DNA of 64,000 bases, taken from contig NZ_AULK01000002.1 of assembly GCF_000419445.1 (NCBI RefSeq), positions 1 to 64,000 of the forward strand, read 5' to 3'. Shown one piece after another: positions 16,698-25,277 of the stretch (its first letter is position 1; every line of letters starts with the position of its first letter). The stretch is from Gryllotalpicola ginsengisoli DSM 22003 (GTDB lineage: Bacteria > Actinomycetota > Actinomycetes > Actinomycetales > Microbacteriaceae). The position numbers and the translations under genes were made by a program. The notes below the pieces were generated by a model that searched no databases, was not told where the DNA came from, and worked only from the letters and a program-made list of their open reading frames with translations.

Positions 16698-17825
16698 ATG
16701 ACCAGTTCTGAGATCGCGCTGACGGCGCAGCATCCGTCGACCACGTCGCCCGGCACCGAGCCCGAACCGACTCGCCACGCCCAACCCGCCACGCACTCGG
16801 CGCCGCGCCGCCCGATCTGGCCGCACCACTCGATGTGGAAGCACCTCGGGCTGCACATCCTGGTGCCGGTGCTGCTCGGCATCGGCATGACGCTGGCGTA
16901 CCTCGGAGCGTTCCACGAGCCGACCCCGCACCACCTGCCGGTGGCGATCGTGGGGCAGGGGGCGCAGGCGCAGGTGTTCGCCGAGAAGCTGAACGACCAG
17001 GCGCCCGACCAGCTCGACGTGCGCACCGTGGCCACCGCCGCCGAGGCGCGCAAGCTGGTGCACGACCGCACCCTCGCCGGCGCCTTCGAGACGACGTCGA
17101 CCCAGGCGAACCTCTACATCGCGACCGCCGCCTCGGCCACGACGGCCGAGGTCGTGCAGAAGGCGTTCCAGCCGATCGCGTTCCAGTTGAAGCTGCCGTA
17201 CAACGTGGTCGACGTGGCACCGGTCGGCAAGCACGACGCCACCGGCCAGGGCATCTTCTTCCTGCTGGTCGGTCTGTCGGTCGGCGGCTACGCGGTCGCC
17301 GCCGCGGTCGCCGCCGTGACGGGCAAGCACGGGCTGCTCGCGCGTGTGCTCGTGCCGGTGCTGGCCTCGGCCGTGGTCTCCGCGATCATCGTCGGCATCG
17401 CCGCATACGTGTACCACGTGTTCGACCGCAACGTGGTGCAGGTGTGGCTGATCTCGTGGCTCTACGACGCCCTCGTGATGTGGATCGGCGTGGCCCTCAT
17501 GCCGATCCTGCGCAGCTGGACGGTGCTGGCCATGACCGTGCTCTTCGTGCAGCTGAACTTCACCTCGTCGGGCGGCATCTTCCAGAAGGCGCTCGAGCCC
17601 GGCTTCTTCGCCGCGCTCAATGACTTCTGGGCCGGCGCGGGCTGGCTGAACTCGGTGACGGCTCTGGTCTACTTCCCCGGCCAGGCATGGGGCACGGATG
17701 CCGCGGTGCTCGGCATCTGGGCCGGAGTCGCCTGCGTCGCCGTGCTCGTCTCGCACCTCGTGGTGCGGCACCACGAGCGCGTCGCCGCCGCGAAGGCCGT
17801 CGCCCCGCACATGGCCGCGGCGTAG
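16698..17825 (+). CDS. ABC-2/YhgE-like efflux membrane protein
   Basis: This 375-residue membrane protein has one N-terminal membrane segment after a Pro-rich cytoplasmic stretch (HILVPVLLGIGMTLAYLG, about 50-70), a 120-residue extracytoplasmic domain, then five membrane segments. This YhgE/Pip-like layout occurs in ABC-2-type export proteins, but no ATPase is adjacent. Divergence from a MarR regulator suggests inducible drug or phenolic-compound export. ATG at 16698 is preferred to an in-frame upstream ATG at 16668, which lies within the operator. Substrate unknown. Confidence 0.72.
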   Translation: MTSSEIALTAQHPSTTSPGTEPEPTRHAQPATHSAPRRPIWPHHSMWKHLGLHILVPVLLGIGMTLAYLGAFHEPTPHHLPVAIVGQGAQAQVFAEKLNDQAPDQLDVRTVATAAEARKLVHDRTLAGAFETTSTQANLYIATAASATTAEVVQKAFQPIAFQLKLPYNVVDVAPVGKHDATGQGIFFLLVGLSVGGYAVAAAVAAVTGKHGLLARVLVPVLASAVVSAIIVGIAAYVYHVFDRNVVQVWLISWLYDALVMWIGVALMPILRSWTVLAMTVLFVQLNFTSSGGIFQKALEPGFFAALNDFWAGAGWLNSVTALVYFPGQAWGTDAAVLGIWAGVACVAVLVSHLVVRHHERVAAAKAVAPHMAAA

Positions 17826-17931
17826 CGGTCGCGCGGCACAGCCGAAGCGGCGCCTTGGGAACGATGCTTCCGTTCCGACTACTAAGGGTTCCGGAGGAAA
17901 ACCGGCGGACGTCGAGCCGGCCCGAATCGCA

Positions 17932-18801
17932 TCACCCGAAGGTGTGCCGGTACGCGCTGGGGGACAGCCCGGTGTCGCGCGTGAAGTGCGCATAGAAGTT
18001 GCTCTGCGAGCCGAAGCCCGCGGCGTGGGCGATCTCGGCCGTATTCATCGACGTTGTCAGCAGCAGTCGCTGCGCTTCCGCGATCCGGCAGCGCGTCAGG
18101 TATTTGCCGAGCGTGGTGCCGACGGTTTCGCGAAAGAGAGTCATGGCGTAATTCGGATTGAGGTGCGTTGCCCGCGCGATGTCGGCGGGTGAGATGTTGG
18201 AGCGAAAGTTCGCCACGGTGAACCGCGCCATTTGGACGACGTGCTGCATGCCGTCGTTGTGCAATCGGGAGTCCTCGCCGTCCAGAGTGCGCCTCGCGTC
18301 GTGCATCAGGTGGTAATGGAGCAGTCGCCTCACCAGCGCGTGGATCTCAAGTAGCGCGAACTGCTCGGTGTCACTGCCGTCGAGATCGGTCAGCCACGAC
18401 GTGAACATCGACTCGACGTCCCTCCCGGCGGCCTCGGCGGGAAGCACGATCGGGCGGTCGGTCAGCAAGTCGCTCAAATTCGAGTCGGGCAGGCCCCAGC
18501 CGAAGACGGTCGCCAAGGGGATGTGGACCCAGCAGTTGTCGCTATCGGCGGGGATCTCGTCGTCAACCAGCCGGTGCGGCGTCGCTCCCCAGAACACCGC
18601 GATCTGGCCTTGTTTCACCTGCAGCGGGCTGCCGCCGAAGAGATAGTCGAGCGAGCCGCTCACCACATAGTTCAATTCGAGGTCGTCGTGGCGGTGAGGC
18701 TTCTGCATCAGCGGAGCCTGTCCGCGTCGCACCCAGATCGCCGGGTCCTCGACCACGACGTCGGAAACCAGACCTGTTGTTCGCAGCCGCCTTTGGTGCA
18801 C
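17932..18801 (-). CDS. AraC family transcriptional regulator of the GH4/sugar transport operon
   Basis: This 289-residue protein has an N-terminal cupin-type sugar-binding domain (PHRHDDLELNYVVSGSL, FWGATPHRL) and a C-terminal double helix-turn-helix (ISPADIARATHLNPNYAMTLF; NTAEIAHAAGFGSQSNFYAHF, about 190-285; quoted in parts). It resembles MelR/RafR-type activators. It is divergent from a GH4 glycosidase and sugar importer, so it probably activates them on binding the cognate sugar. GTG at 18801 is favoured because a TATCGT -10 (complement of 18808-18813) lies 6 bases upstream. Confidence 0.86.
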   Translation of the reverse strand: MHQRRLRTTGLVSDVVVEDPAIWVRRGQAPLMQKPHRHDDLELNYVVSGSLDYLFGGSPLQVKQGQIAVFWGATPHRLVDDEIPADSDNCWVHIPLATVFGWGLPDSNLSDLLTDRPIVLPAEAAGRDVESMFTSWLTDLDGSDTEQFALLEIHALVRRLLHYHLMHDARRTLDGEDSRLHNDGMQHVVQMARFTVANFRSNISPADIARATHLNPNYAMTLFRETVGTTLGKYLTRCRIAEAQRLLLTTSMNTAEIAHAAGFGSQSNFYAHFTRDTGLSPSAYRHTFG

Positions 18802-18878
18802 GGACTCACGATAACCACACCTGAGGATCCTGGAAGATCTCGTTTCGGAGACGGAAGTGCCGACGGCCGTGCCGCTCC

Positions 18879-18884
18879 TAGCCT
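18879..18884 (+). promoter_or_regulatory. -10 box of the GH4 operon
   Basis: TAGCCT lies 6 bases before ATG 18891. No good -35 is visible, consistent with activator dependence on the divergent AraC protein. Confidence 0.5.
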
Positions 18885-18890
18885 GCCGAT

Positions 18891-20342
18891 ATGTCTTCCA
18901 CTTCGACCAAGCCAAAGATCACCATCATCGGCGCTGGTGGCTTCGTGTTCCCCTTCCGGCTCATCGGCGACCTGCTGAGCTTCCCTGCTCTGCGCTCAGG
19001 GCAGCTGTGCCTCATGGACATCAACGCGGACCGCCTCGAGCGCACGGCCACGGCGGCTCGCGAGCTCGCCTCGCACCACGGATTCGAGACCGGCATCATC
19101 GAGACGACCGACCGACGTGAGGCGCTTCGCGACGCCGACGTCGTGATCATCACCTTCCAGGTCGGTGGCATCGAGTCGTACCGCCACGACGTCGAGATCC
19201 CGCGGCGATACGGCGTCGACCAGACCGTCGGCGACACGGTCGGCCCGGGAGGAGTGTTCCGGTTCCTCCGCTCGGTCACAGCTTATGAGGCCATCGCGGC
19301 CGACGCGCTCGAATTGTGCCCCGATGCGCAGTTCATCAACTACGCCAACCCCATGGCGATGGCCACGGCCTTCCTCAACGCCAAAGGCCTCAACACGGTC
19401 GGGTTGTGCCACAGCGTGCAGGGCACGACTCGCATGCTCGCCCGCACTCTGGGAGTGCCTTACGAAGAGGTGAACTTCATCTCCGCCGGCATCAACCACC
19501 AAGCCTGGATCCTCAAGTTCGAGCGCAACGGCGAAGACCTCTACCCACGACTGCGCGAGACGATGCGCGCGCGTCATCTGCGCGGGCGCGCAGCACAGGG
19601 ACTGGTCTCCGACCAGGGTGACCACAGCGAGGCTGCTAAGGAAGAGAGCAACTACGAGGGCGGCAACGAGCAGGTCCGCACCTCGATCATGGAGGCATTC
19701 GGCTACTTCGAAACCGAGTCGAGCCATCACGCCTCGGAGTACCTGCCGTACTTCCGCAAGAACCCCGACCTCGTCGCGGAGTTCATCCCGGAACGGTGGG
19801 ACTACTACGAGATCTGCGCTTCTCACGACGAGCAGGGCGACATCGACGAGCAGCTGCAGAAGCTCAAGAAGGAGCTCGCCCCCTCGGTCGAATACGGGGC
19901 GACCATCGTGAACTCGCTGGTGACCGGCCAGCCGAGCGTGATCTACGGCAACGTGCCCAATGCCACCTCTCTCATCACCAACCTCCCCTCAGACGCGTGC
20001 GTGGAGGTCCCGTGCCTCGTCGACCGCAACGGGGTGCAGCCGACCGAGATCGGCGATCTTCCCCTGCAACTCGCTGCGCTGAACCGCACAAATGTCAACG
20101 TGCAGACGCTGGCTGTGCGCGCGGCACTGACCGGCGACCGCGAGAGCGTCTACCACGCTGTGGCGCTGGACCCGCTCACTGCTGCCCTGCTCACCCTCGA
20201 TGAGATCCACTCGATGACGGATGAGTTGATCGAAGCGCACTCGGCACTTCTGCCCGAGGCGTTGCGGCATTCCTCGAGCCGCCACGACGTAACGGATGCC
20301 TCCCCGGCGCCCTCTCAACAGGAGACGGTTCCCGCTCTCTGA
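18891..20342 (+). CDS. GH4 family glycosidase (alpha-galactosidase/alpha-glucosidase, MelA type)
   Basis: This 483-residue cytoplasmic enzyme hydrolyses an imported glycoside by the NAD+- and Mn2+-dependent redox mechanism of GH4. The NAD-binding motif is IGAGGFVFPFR at residues 12-22, an Asp-containing LMDINADRLER follows, then NYANPMAM, GLCHSVQG (metal-binding Cys and His) and SAGINHQAW. CHSVQ is typical of the alpha-galactosidase branch. It is the first gene of an operon with a sugar ABC importer, so the imported substrate is probably an alpha-galactoside (melibiose or raffinose type) or a related uronide. Confidence 0.88.
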   Translation: MSSTSTKPKITIIGAGGFVFPFRLIGDLLSFPALRSGQLCLMDINADRLERTATAARELASHHGFETGIIETTDRREALRDADVVIITFQVGGIESYRHDVEIPRRYGVDQTVGDTVGPGGVFRFLRSVTAYEAIAADALELCPDAQFINYANPMAMATAFLNAKGLNTVGLCHSVQGTTRMLARTLGVPYEEVNFISAGINHQAWILKFERNGEDLYPRLRETMRARHLRGRAAQGLVSDQGDHSEAAKEESNYEGGNEQVRTSIMEAFGYFETESSHHASEYLPYFRKNPDLVAEFIPERWDYYEICASHDEQGDIDEQLQKLKKELAPSVEYGATIVNSLVTGQPSVIYGNVPNATSLITNLPSDACVEVPCLVDRNGVQPTEIGDLPLQLAALNRTNVNVQTLAVRAALTGDRESVYHAVALDPLTAALLTLDEIHSMTDELIEAHSALLPEALRHSSSRHDVTDASPAPSQQETVPAL

Positions 20343-20406
20343 ATGAAGCGCGGCCGACGCCGTGCGACGTCGATCGCGTCCACCACCTACGAACAAAGGA
20401 GTTTGT

Positions 20407-21756
20407 ATGTCTTCCCCCTTTTCGTCCAGCGGCGATAACGCCCTCACTCGGCGCCAGGTCTTCCGCTACGCCGCGGCAGCCGCAGGAACCGTGGCGCTCG
20501 GCTCGACTCTCGCAGCGTGCTCCACGGGCGCCGCATCGTCGCAGGCGACCGTCGGCCCCAACACGAAGGCCGACCTCGTACTGACCACGTGGAATATCGC
20601 GGCCGACATCGTGACCTACAAGAAGTTCGCCGCCGACTACAAGAAGAAGTATCCCGGCGTCAACATCAAGGTGCAGGTCACGCCGAACGGTGACTTCAAT
20701 CAGTACCTCAGTACGCAGCTGGCCGGCGGCAACGCTCCCGACATCATCCGCAACACCTGGCAGCAGATCGGACGCTGGGCGGCGAACGGCGGCTTCATCG
20801 CGCTCGACGACTACCTTCCCAAGGATTACGGGAAGGACTTCGGTTCGACGTTCTGGAGCGCTGCCCAGCTGGACGGCAAGGTGCACGGCGTCCCGCAGCA
20901 CACCGACACCTTCGGCACGTACTACCGCACGGATGTGATGGACCAGATCGGGGCGAAGCCCCCGGCCAGCCTCGATGACGCGTGGACCTGGGACGAGCTC
21001 GTCTCGCTCGCCCGCGAGGTGAAGAAGGCGACGGGCAAGTCCGCCGTCGCATATGGCTTCGAGGGAGTGAACACCGCCTACCGCTGGCTTCCGATCCTGT
21101 ACATGCACGGCGGCAAGCTGATGGAAGACGACGGCAAGACGCCGGCGATCAACACGACCGAGGGCGTCGAGGCCATTGCATGGTTCCAGAAGCTGTACTC
21201 GGACGGGTTGATTCCGAAGTCCAACACGATCAAGGGCTCGACTACGGCGGCGGTGGAGAACACCTTCACCAGCGGCGAGGTCGGCCTCATGATGTGGGGC
21301 GACTGGATCATGGGCGACATCGGCAAGGCGCTTCCGCAGGACAAGTGGAACATCACCTACATGCCGAAGGATCAGTCCGCTGCATCCGATCTCGGCGGCA
21401 ACCTGCTCTCCGTGTCGAAGGACTCGAAGTACCCGGCGGTCGCGGCCGACTTCATCCAATTCGTGTGCAATCAGCAGAACATGCAGTACTTCTGTGAGAA
21501 CGACCTGTTCCTGCCGGTTCGCACCCAGCTGATGAACACGCAACTGAACTTCAAGTCGAACAAGGAACAGATGGCCGTGTTCAGCAAGCAGGCGTCGACG
21601 GTTCCCGCTGCCATGGCGAAGGTGGAGACGCTGCCCGACTTCGCCGCGATCAACCAGGTTCTCGCTGACCAACTCGACCTCTGCTTCATCGGGCAGCAGA
21701 CGCCGAAGGCCACCGCGAAGAACATCGCCGACGGAATCAAGAATGCGTCCTCATGA
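20407..21756 (+). CDS. Sugar ABC transporter substrate-binding lipoprotein, Tat-type signal
   Basis: This 449-residue family 1 solute-binding protein has a twin-arginine signal (TRRQVFRYAAAAAG) ending in lipobox LAAC (Cys near 38), so it may be exported folded by Tat and then lipidated. The binding domain shows LVLTTWNIAADIV, KYPGVNIKVQ, GGNAPDIIRNTW and FTSGEVGLMMWGDW. ATG at 20407 is set by AAAGGAG 5-11 bases upstream; a longer in-frame start at 20362 lacks a site. Its stop overlaps the first permease (ATGA). The ligand is inferred to be the glycoside cleaved by the GH4 enzyme. Confidence 0.9.
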   Translation: MSSPFSSSGDNALTRRQVFRYAAAAAGTVALGSTLAACSTGAASSQATVGPNTKADLVLTTWNIAADIVTYKKFAADYKKKYPGVNIKVQVTPNGDFNQYLSTQLAGGNAPDIIRNTWQQIGRWAANGGFIALDDYLPKDYGKDFGSTFWSAAQLDGKVHGVPQHTDTFGTYYRTDVMDQIGAKPPASLDDAWTWDELVSLAREVKKATGKSAVAYGFEGVNTAYRWLPILYMHGGKLMEDDGKTPAINTTEGVEAIAWFQKLYSDGLIPKSNTIKGSTTAAVENTFTSGEVGLMMWGDWIMGDIGKALPQDKWNITYMPKDQSAASDLGGNLLSVSKDSKYPAVAADFIQFVCNQQNMQYFCENDLFLPVRTQLMNTQLNFKSNKEQMAVFSKQASTVPAAMAKVETLPDFAAINQVLADQLDLCFIGQQTPKATAKNIADGIKNASS

Positions 21757-22730
21757 CCAACGTGATCTCCCACAGCGTCACCAAGGGCGCGACGGGTCGG
21801 GGCGACGGAGGAGAGGCGGCTCCGTTGCCTCAGCGGAACAGCCAGGCGGGGCGGCGCAAGTCGCGGCGCGAAGCCCGCGTGGCGCCCTGGGCCTTCATCA
21901 GCCCGAGCCTGGTGCTCTTCGCAGTGTTCGCGTTCGCGCCCATCATCGCGGCCGTGGTGCTGAGCTTCCAGAACGTGCAGGTCTTCGGAGGCGGTACCTG
22001 GGTCGGGCTGCAGAACTACCAGCAGATGCTGACTGCTCCGCTGTTCTGGACAAGCGTGTGGAACACCATAGTGTTCACCGTCGGCACTGTGCCCACGAGT
22101 ACAGCTCTCGGGCTGCTGCTCGCAGTGATGCTGAACCGCAAGCTGCCCGGTCGCGGCATCATCCGCAGCCTCTACTTCCTGCCGATGGTCGTCTCGGGCG
22201 TCGCGGTCTCGCTCGTGATGGTGTGGATGTTCAACAGCGATGACGGCATCGTCGACGCGTTCTTGCAGACCATCGGGTTGCCACGGATCGACTGGCTCAG
22301 TTCGCCGCATTGGGCGATGGTGACCATCATCCTCGCCGTGGTGTGGGGGCGAATCGGCTTCTGCATGGTGACGTACCTGGCAGCCCTGCAGGGCATCAAT
22401 CCGTCACTTCTCGAGGCGGCCCAGATCGACGGTGCCGGCAACTGGCGTCGGTTCGCGTCAATCACGTGGCCGCTGCTGAACCCGACGACCTACCTGCTCA
22501 TCGTGTTGAACATCGTGTTCTCACTTCAGGCCTTCGACGTGATCTACGTGATGACCGGCGGCGGTCCTGGCTTCTCGACAACAGTGCTGATCCAGTACAT
22601 TTTCCGGTCGGCTTTCACAGACGGGAAGATGGGCTACGCCTCGGCCGTCGGTATCTTCCTCGTGGTCGCGCTGCTCGTTCTCACGTGGCTGCGTAGCCGC
22701 CTCTCTCGGAAGTCGGAGGACTTCGCATGA
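21753..22730 (+). CDS. Sugar ABC transporter permease (MalF type)
   Basis: This 325-residue permease has six membrane segments and the EAA loop EAAQIDGAGNWRRFASITWP (about 228-247). The N-terminal 45 residues are a basic, cytoplasmic extension. It pairs with the next gene product to form the channel and is translationally coupled on both sides by ATGA overlaps. Confidence 0.92.
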   Translation: MTNVISHSVTKGATGRGDGGEAAPLPQRNSQAGRRKSRREARVAPWAFISPSLVLFAVFAFAPIIAAVVLSFQNVQVFGGGTWVGLQNYQQMLTAPLFWTSVWNTIVFTVGTVPTSTALGLLLAVMLNRKLPGRGIIRSLYFLPMVVSGVAVSLVMVWMFNSDDGIVDAFLQTIGLPRIDWLSSPHWAMVTIILAVVWGRIGFCMVTYLAALQGINPSLLEAAQIDGAGNWRRFASITWPLLNPTTYLLIVLNIVFSLQAFDVIYVMTGGGPGFSTTVLIQYIFRSAFTDGKMGYASAVGIFLVVALLVLTWLRSRLSRKSEDFA

Positions 22731-23620
22731 CGACGATTACTGCAGCCAACGGTGCGGCGGCTTCGACGGCTCCCGCATCCCCCGCGCCTCGGCCGAAGCG
22801 GGAGCGAAACAGCGTCGGCCGGTGGGTGGTCTGGGCGCTGCTCGTTGCCGGCGCGCTGCTGATGTTCTTCCCGGTCTACTGGGTCTTCGTCACGGCCATC
22901 AGCCCGGGGGGTCTCGCGCAGAGCGGCGGCTTCGCCCTCTGGCCGTCACGGGTCGACCTCGGCGTCTTCGCTCGCGTTTTCAAGAGCCAGCCGATAGGGC
23001 TGTGGATGCTGAACTCGACGATCACCTCGGTGGCGAGTGTCGTGATCTCGGTGGTCATCAGCCTGCTGGCCGGATACGCGTTCGCGAAGTACAGGTTCCG
23101 CGGCCGAGACGCGATCTTCGCACTCATGCTTCTCACGATCATGGTGCCGATCCAGGTGATCGTCGTGCCCGAGTTCGTGATCGTGTCGAAGCTCGGACTC
23201 GTGAACTCGTATTGGTCGGTGATCCTGCCGAGCGCAGCGCAGGGGATCTGCATCTTCATCGCCCGCCAGTTCCTCGTGGCGCTACCCGATGAGCTGATCG
23301 AGGCCGCACGGGTGGACGGGGCGGGCGAGTTCAAGATCTTCCGTAGCGTCGTGCTGCCGATGAGCGGCCCGCTGATCGCGGTACTCACGATTCTCACCTT
23401 CGTGTGGCGCTGGAACGACTTCATCTGGCCGCTGATCGCCCTGCAGACACCGGACAAGTTCACGATGTCGGTCGGTCTCAACTCACTCAACGGCGCGTAT
23501 GCGCACCCCTGGGATCAAATCATGGCGGTGACGCTGCTCTCGATGATTCCGGTGATCGTCGTGTTCCTGGTGTTCCAACGTCAGTTCGTGCAGGGGATCG
23601 CTGAGACGGGGCTGAAGTAG
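22727..23620 (+). CDS. Sugar ABC transporter permease (MalG type)
   Basis: This 297-residue permease has a Pro/Ala-rich cytoplasmic N-terminus, six membrane segments and the EAA loop EAARVDGAGEFKIFRSVVLP (about 192-211). It is the last gene of the operon. No ATP-binding protein follows, as in many actinobacterial CUT1 importers served by a shared MsiK-type ATPase encoded elsewhere. Confidence 0.92.
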   Translation: MTTITAANGAAASTAPASPAPRPKRERNSVGRWVVWALLVAGALLMFFPVYWVFVTAISPGGLAQSGGFALWPSRVDLGVFARVFKSQPIGLWMLNSTITSVASVVISVVISLLAGYAFAKYRFRGRDAIFALMLLTIMVPIQVIVVPEFVIVSKLGLVNSYWSVILPSAAQGICIFIARQFLVALPDELIEAARVDGAGEFKIFRSVVLPMSGPLIAVLTILTFVWRWNDFIWPLIALQTPDKFTMSVGLNSLNGAYAHPWDQIMAVTLLSMIPVIVVFLVFQRQFVQGIAETGLK

Positions 23621-23640
23621 CGCGGAAAGCTGGATGCGCG

Positions 23641-23665
23641 GGCGCGGGCCATGGGCCCACGCGCC
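23641..23665 (+). terminator. Possible terminator of the sugar transport operon
   Basis: GGCGCGGGCC-at-GGGCCCACGCGCC forms a strong GC hairpin 20 bases after the last permease. There is no U-tract, so it is only a candidate. Confidence 0.4.
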
Positions 23666-23733
23666 GCTTCGGCAGCGACGGCGGTGCTGCGCCGAATCTC
23701 TTGCCGACGGAGAGCGGCCAGGACACAGACTCG

Positions 23734-24147
23734 CTAATCCTCGCCCTCGGCCGGCTGCTCGTACCCGAGCAGCCACTTCACGCCGAAGGCGTCGATGACC
23801 TGGCCGTCGCTGGCTCCCCAGGGGCGCTCCTGCAGCGGGTCGATGACCGTGCCGCCCTCAGCCAGGCCGTCGAACCAGGCGTGCAACTGCGCCGGCGTGC
23901 CGTCACCGAGCAGCGCGAACATCAGCCCCGTGCTGCTGAACGTCGCCTCGTCGGCGCCCGCGTCGGCCGCGTAGAGCGAGACCGGCCCGGTCAGCACGCC
24001 GTGGGCGATGTCGTCAGGGGGGCCGTCATTGCGGCTGAATTCGGCGAACGTGTTCAACTGCAATTGGCCGCCGAACACGCGCTGGTACAGGGTGAGCGCC
24101 TCACGTGCCGTGCCGGGGAACAGGAAGTAGGGCCGAGGAGTCGCCAT
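23734..24147 (-). CDS. VOC family (PhnB/glyoxalase-like) protein
   Basis: This 137-residue vicinal-oxygen-chelate protein of the PhnB / 3-demethylubiquinone-methyltransferase-like type: YFLFPGTAREALTLYQRVFGG, LMFALLGDG, PWGASDGQVIDAFGVKWLL (quoted in parts). The WG.S.G.v.D.fG.kW ending is characteristic. Members lack one established activity; several bind metals or antibiotics. ATG at 24147 is used because the family begins at MATPRPYF; an in-frame ATG at 24183 would add 12 atypical residues. It is convergent with the sugar operon. Confidence 0.85.
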   Translation of the reverse strand: MATPRPYFLFPGTAREALTLYQRVFGGQLQLNTFAEFSRNDGPPDDIAHGVLTGPVSLYAADAGADEATFSSTGLMFALLGDGTPAQLHAWFDGLAEGGTVIDPLQERPWGASDGQVIDAFGVKWLLGYEQPAEGED

Positions 24148-24244
24148 GCCCACAAGGTAGCGGCCCGCCGCGTCGGCGACCACCTCCCGGTAACGATCGA
24201 AGCGAGTTTCGCGCCGCCACCGCCCGCTCCCGCGTCACCGCCAC

Positions 24245-24553
24245 CTAGGTCCGGTCGAGGTCGCTGCGCGTGCGGCGGTATTGCCGATACGCGTGCAGGT
24301 ACCGGCGGAGGATCCACACGCGGAGACCGACCAACAGTGCACCGAGCACGACGCCGAACCATGCCCCGAGATAACCCTGCACGACTCCCACGACGCTCAC
24401 CCCGATGAGGAAGAGCCAGTTGGCGAGCTGCACGAAGCCGAACACGATGAGCTTGCGGCCCGGCGGCCGCAGGAACACGCGCTCTTGCTCCTTCTTCGGC
24501 GCCGTGCCGTCGTCGCTCACCACGGGGGAGTACCCGGCCCTCGGCCGTGTCAC
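24245..24553 (-). CDS. Small two-helix membrane protein of unknown function
   Basis: This 102-residue protein has a charged N-terminus (KKEQERVFLRPPGRK), two membrane segments (about 38-57 and 62-80) and a basic C-terminus (RRYLHAYRQYRRTR). Not recognised. The first start is GTG 24553; an in-frame GTG at 24520 is also possible. Neither has a clear ribosome site. It is divergent from the phosphomutase gene. Confidence 0.6.
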   Translation of the reverse strand: MTRPRAGYSPVVSDDGTAPKKEQERVFLRPPGRKLIVFGFVQLANWLFLIGVSVVGVVQGYLGAWFGVVLGALLVGLRVWILRRYLHAYRQYRRTRSDLDRT

Positions 24554-24596
24554 GTCGGCCGACGCATCCGATCACCCGCTCGTGCACGCGCCTGCC

Positions 24597-24602
24597 TAGG
24601 CT
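24597..24602 (+). promoter_or_regulatory. -10 box of a leaderless phosphomutase-SCO1664 transcript
   Basis: TAGGCT lies 6 bases before ATG 24609, which has no ribosome site. Confidence 0.55.
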
Positions 24603-24608
24603 GGCGGC

Positions 24609-25277
24609 ATGGCCACGGTGATCCTCGTGCGGCACGGGCGCAGCGTCGCGAACGCGCGAGGAGTGCTCGCCGGGCGCGCCGCCGGCGTCGGACTCGACGA
24701 CACCGGGCGGGAGCAGGCCACCCGCACCGCCGAGCGCCTGGCCGCCGTGCCGCTGGCCGCGGTCGTCTCGAGCCCGCTGCTGCGCTGCCGGCAGACCGCG
24801 CGGCTGATCCTCGACCACCAGCAGACAACCCCTGCCCCCGCAGCGCCCATCGACCGCGGACTCATCGAGTGCGACTACGGCGAGTGGCAGGGCCGCGCTC
24901 TCGCCGACCTCGCCCGCGAGAGGCTCTGGTCGGTGGTGCAGTCCCGCCCGTCGGCCGCGACCTTCCCCGGCGGAGAATCCATGGCGGGCATGCAGGCCCG
25001 CGCCCTCACCGCCATCGCCCGGCACGACCGCCGCATCGAGGACGACCACGGGCCAGGCGCCGTGTGGGCCGCCGTCACGCACGCCGACATCATCAAGGCG
25101 GTGCTGGCCGAGGCGTCCGGACTGCCGCTCGACCGGTTCCAGCAGATCACCGTCGCCCCGGCATCCGTCTCGATCGTGCGCTACGACGCCGACGGCGCGA
25201 CCGTGCTCGCCCGCAACGCGAGCGACGCGACCGCGCTGACGGATGCCGCCCCCGCACGCCCCGGGACCGCGTCATGA
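24609..25277 (+). CDS. Histidine phosphatase family protein (MSMEG_4193-type putative phosphomutase)
   Basis: This 222-residue member of the phosphoglycerate-mutase-like histidine phosphatases has the catalytic RHG motif at VRHGRS (His8), a second Arg in SSPLLRCRQTA, Glu in IECDYGEWQGR and a second catalytic His in VTHADI. The order RHG / YGEW / THAD matches the actinobacterial MSMEG_4193 type. Substrate unknown. It overlaps the next gene by ATGA. In mycobacteria and streptomycetes the homologue lies in a conserved cluster with DUF3090 and SCO1664-type genes; DUF3090 is absent here. Confidence 0.87.
   Translation: MATVILVRHGRSVANARGVLAGRAAGVGLDDTGREQATRTAERLAAVPLAAVVSSPLLRCRQTARLILDHQQTTPAPAAPIDRGLIECDYGEWQGRALADLARERLWSVVQSRPSAATFPGGESMAGMQARALTAIARHDRRIEDDHGPGAVWAAVTHADIIKAVLAEASGLPLDRFQQITVAPASVSIVRYDADGATVLARNASDATALTDAAPARPGTAS

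Noticed and set aside
14610-17993. 1127-codon minus-strand open frame
   Set aside because: It runs across repeats, the luciferase-like gene, the MarR gene and the efflux gene in a wrong frame.
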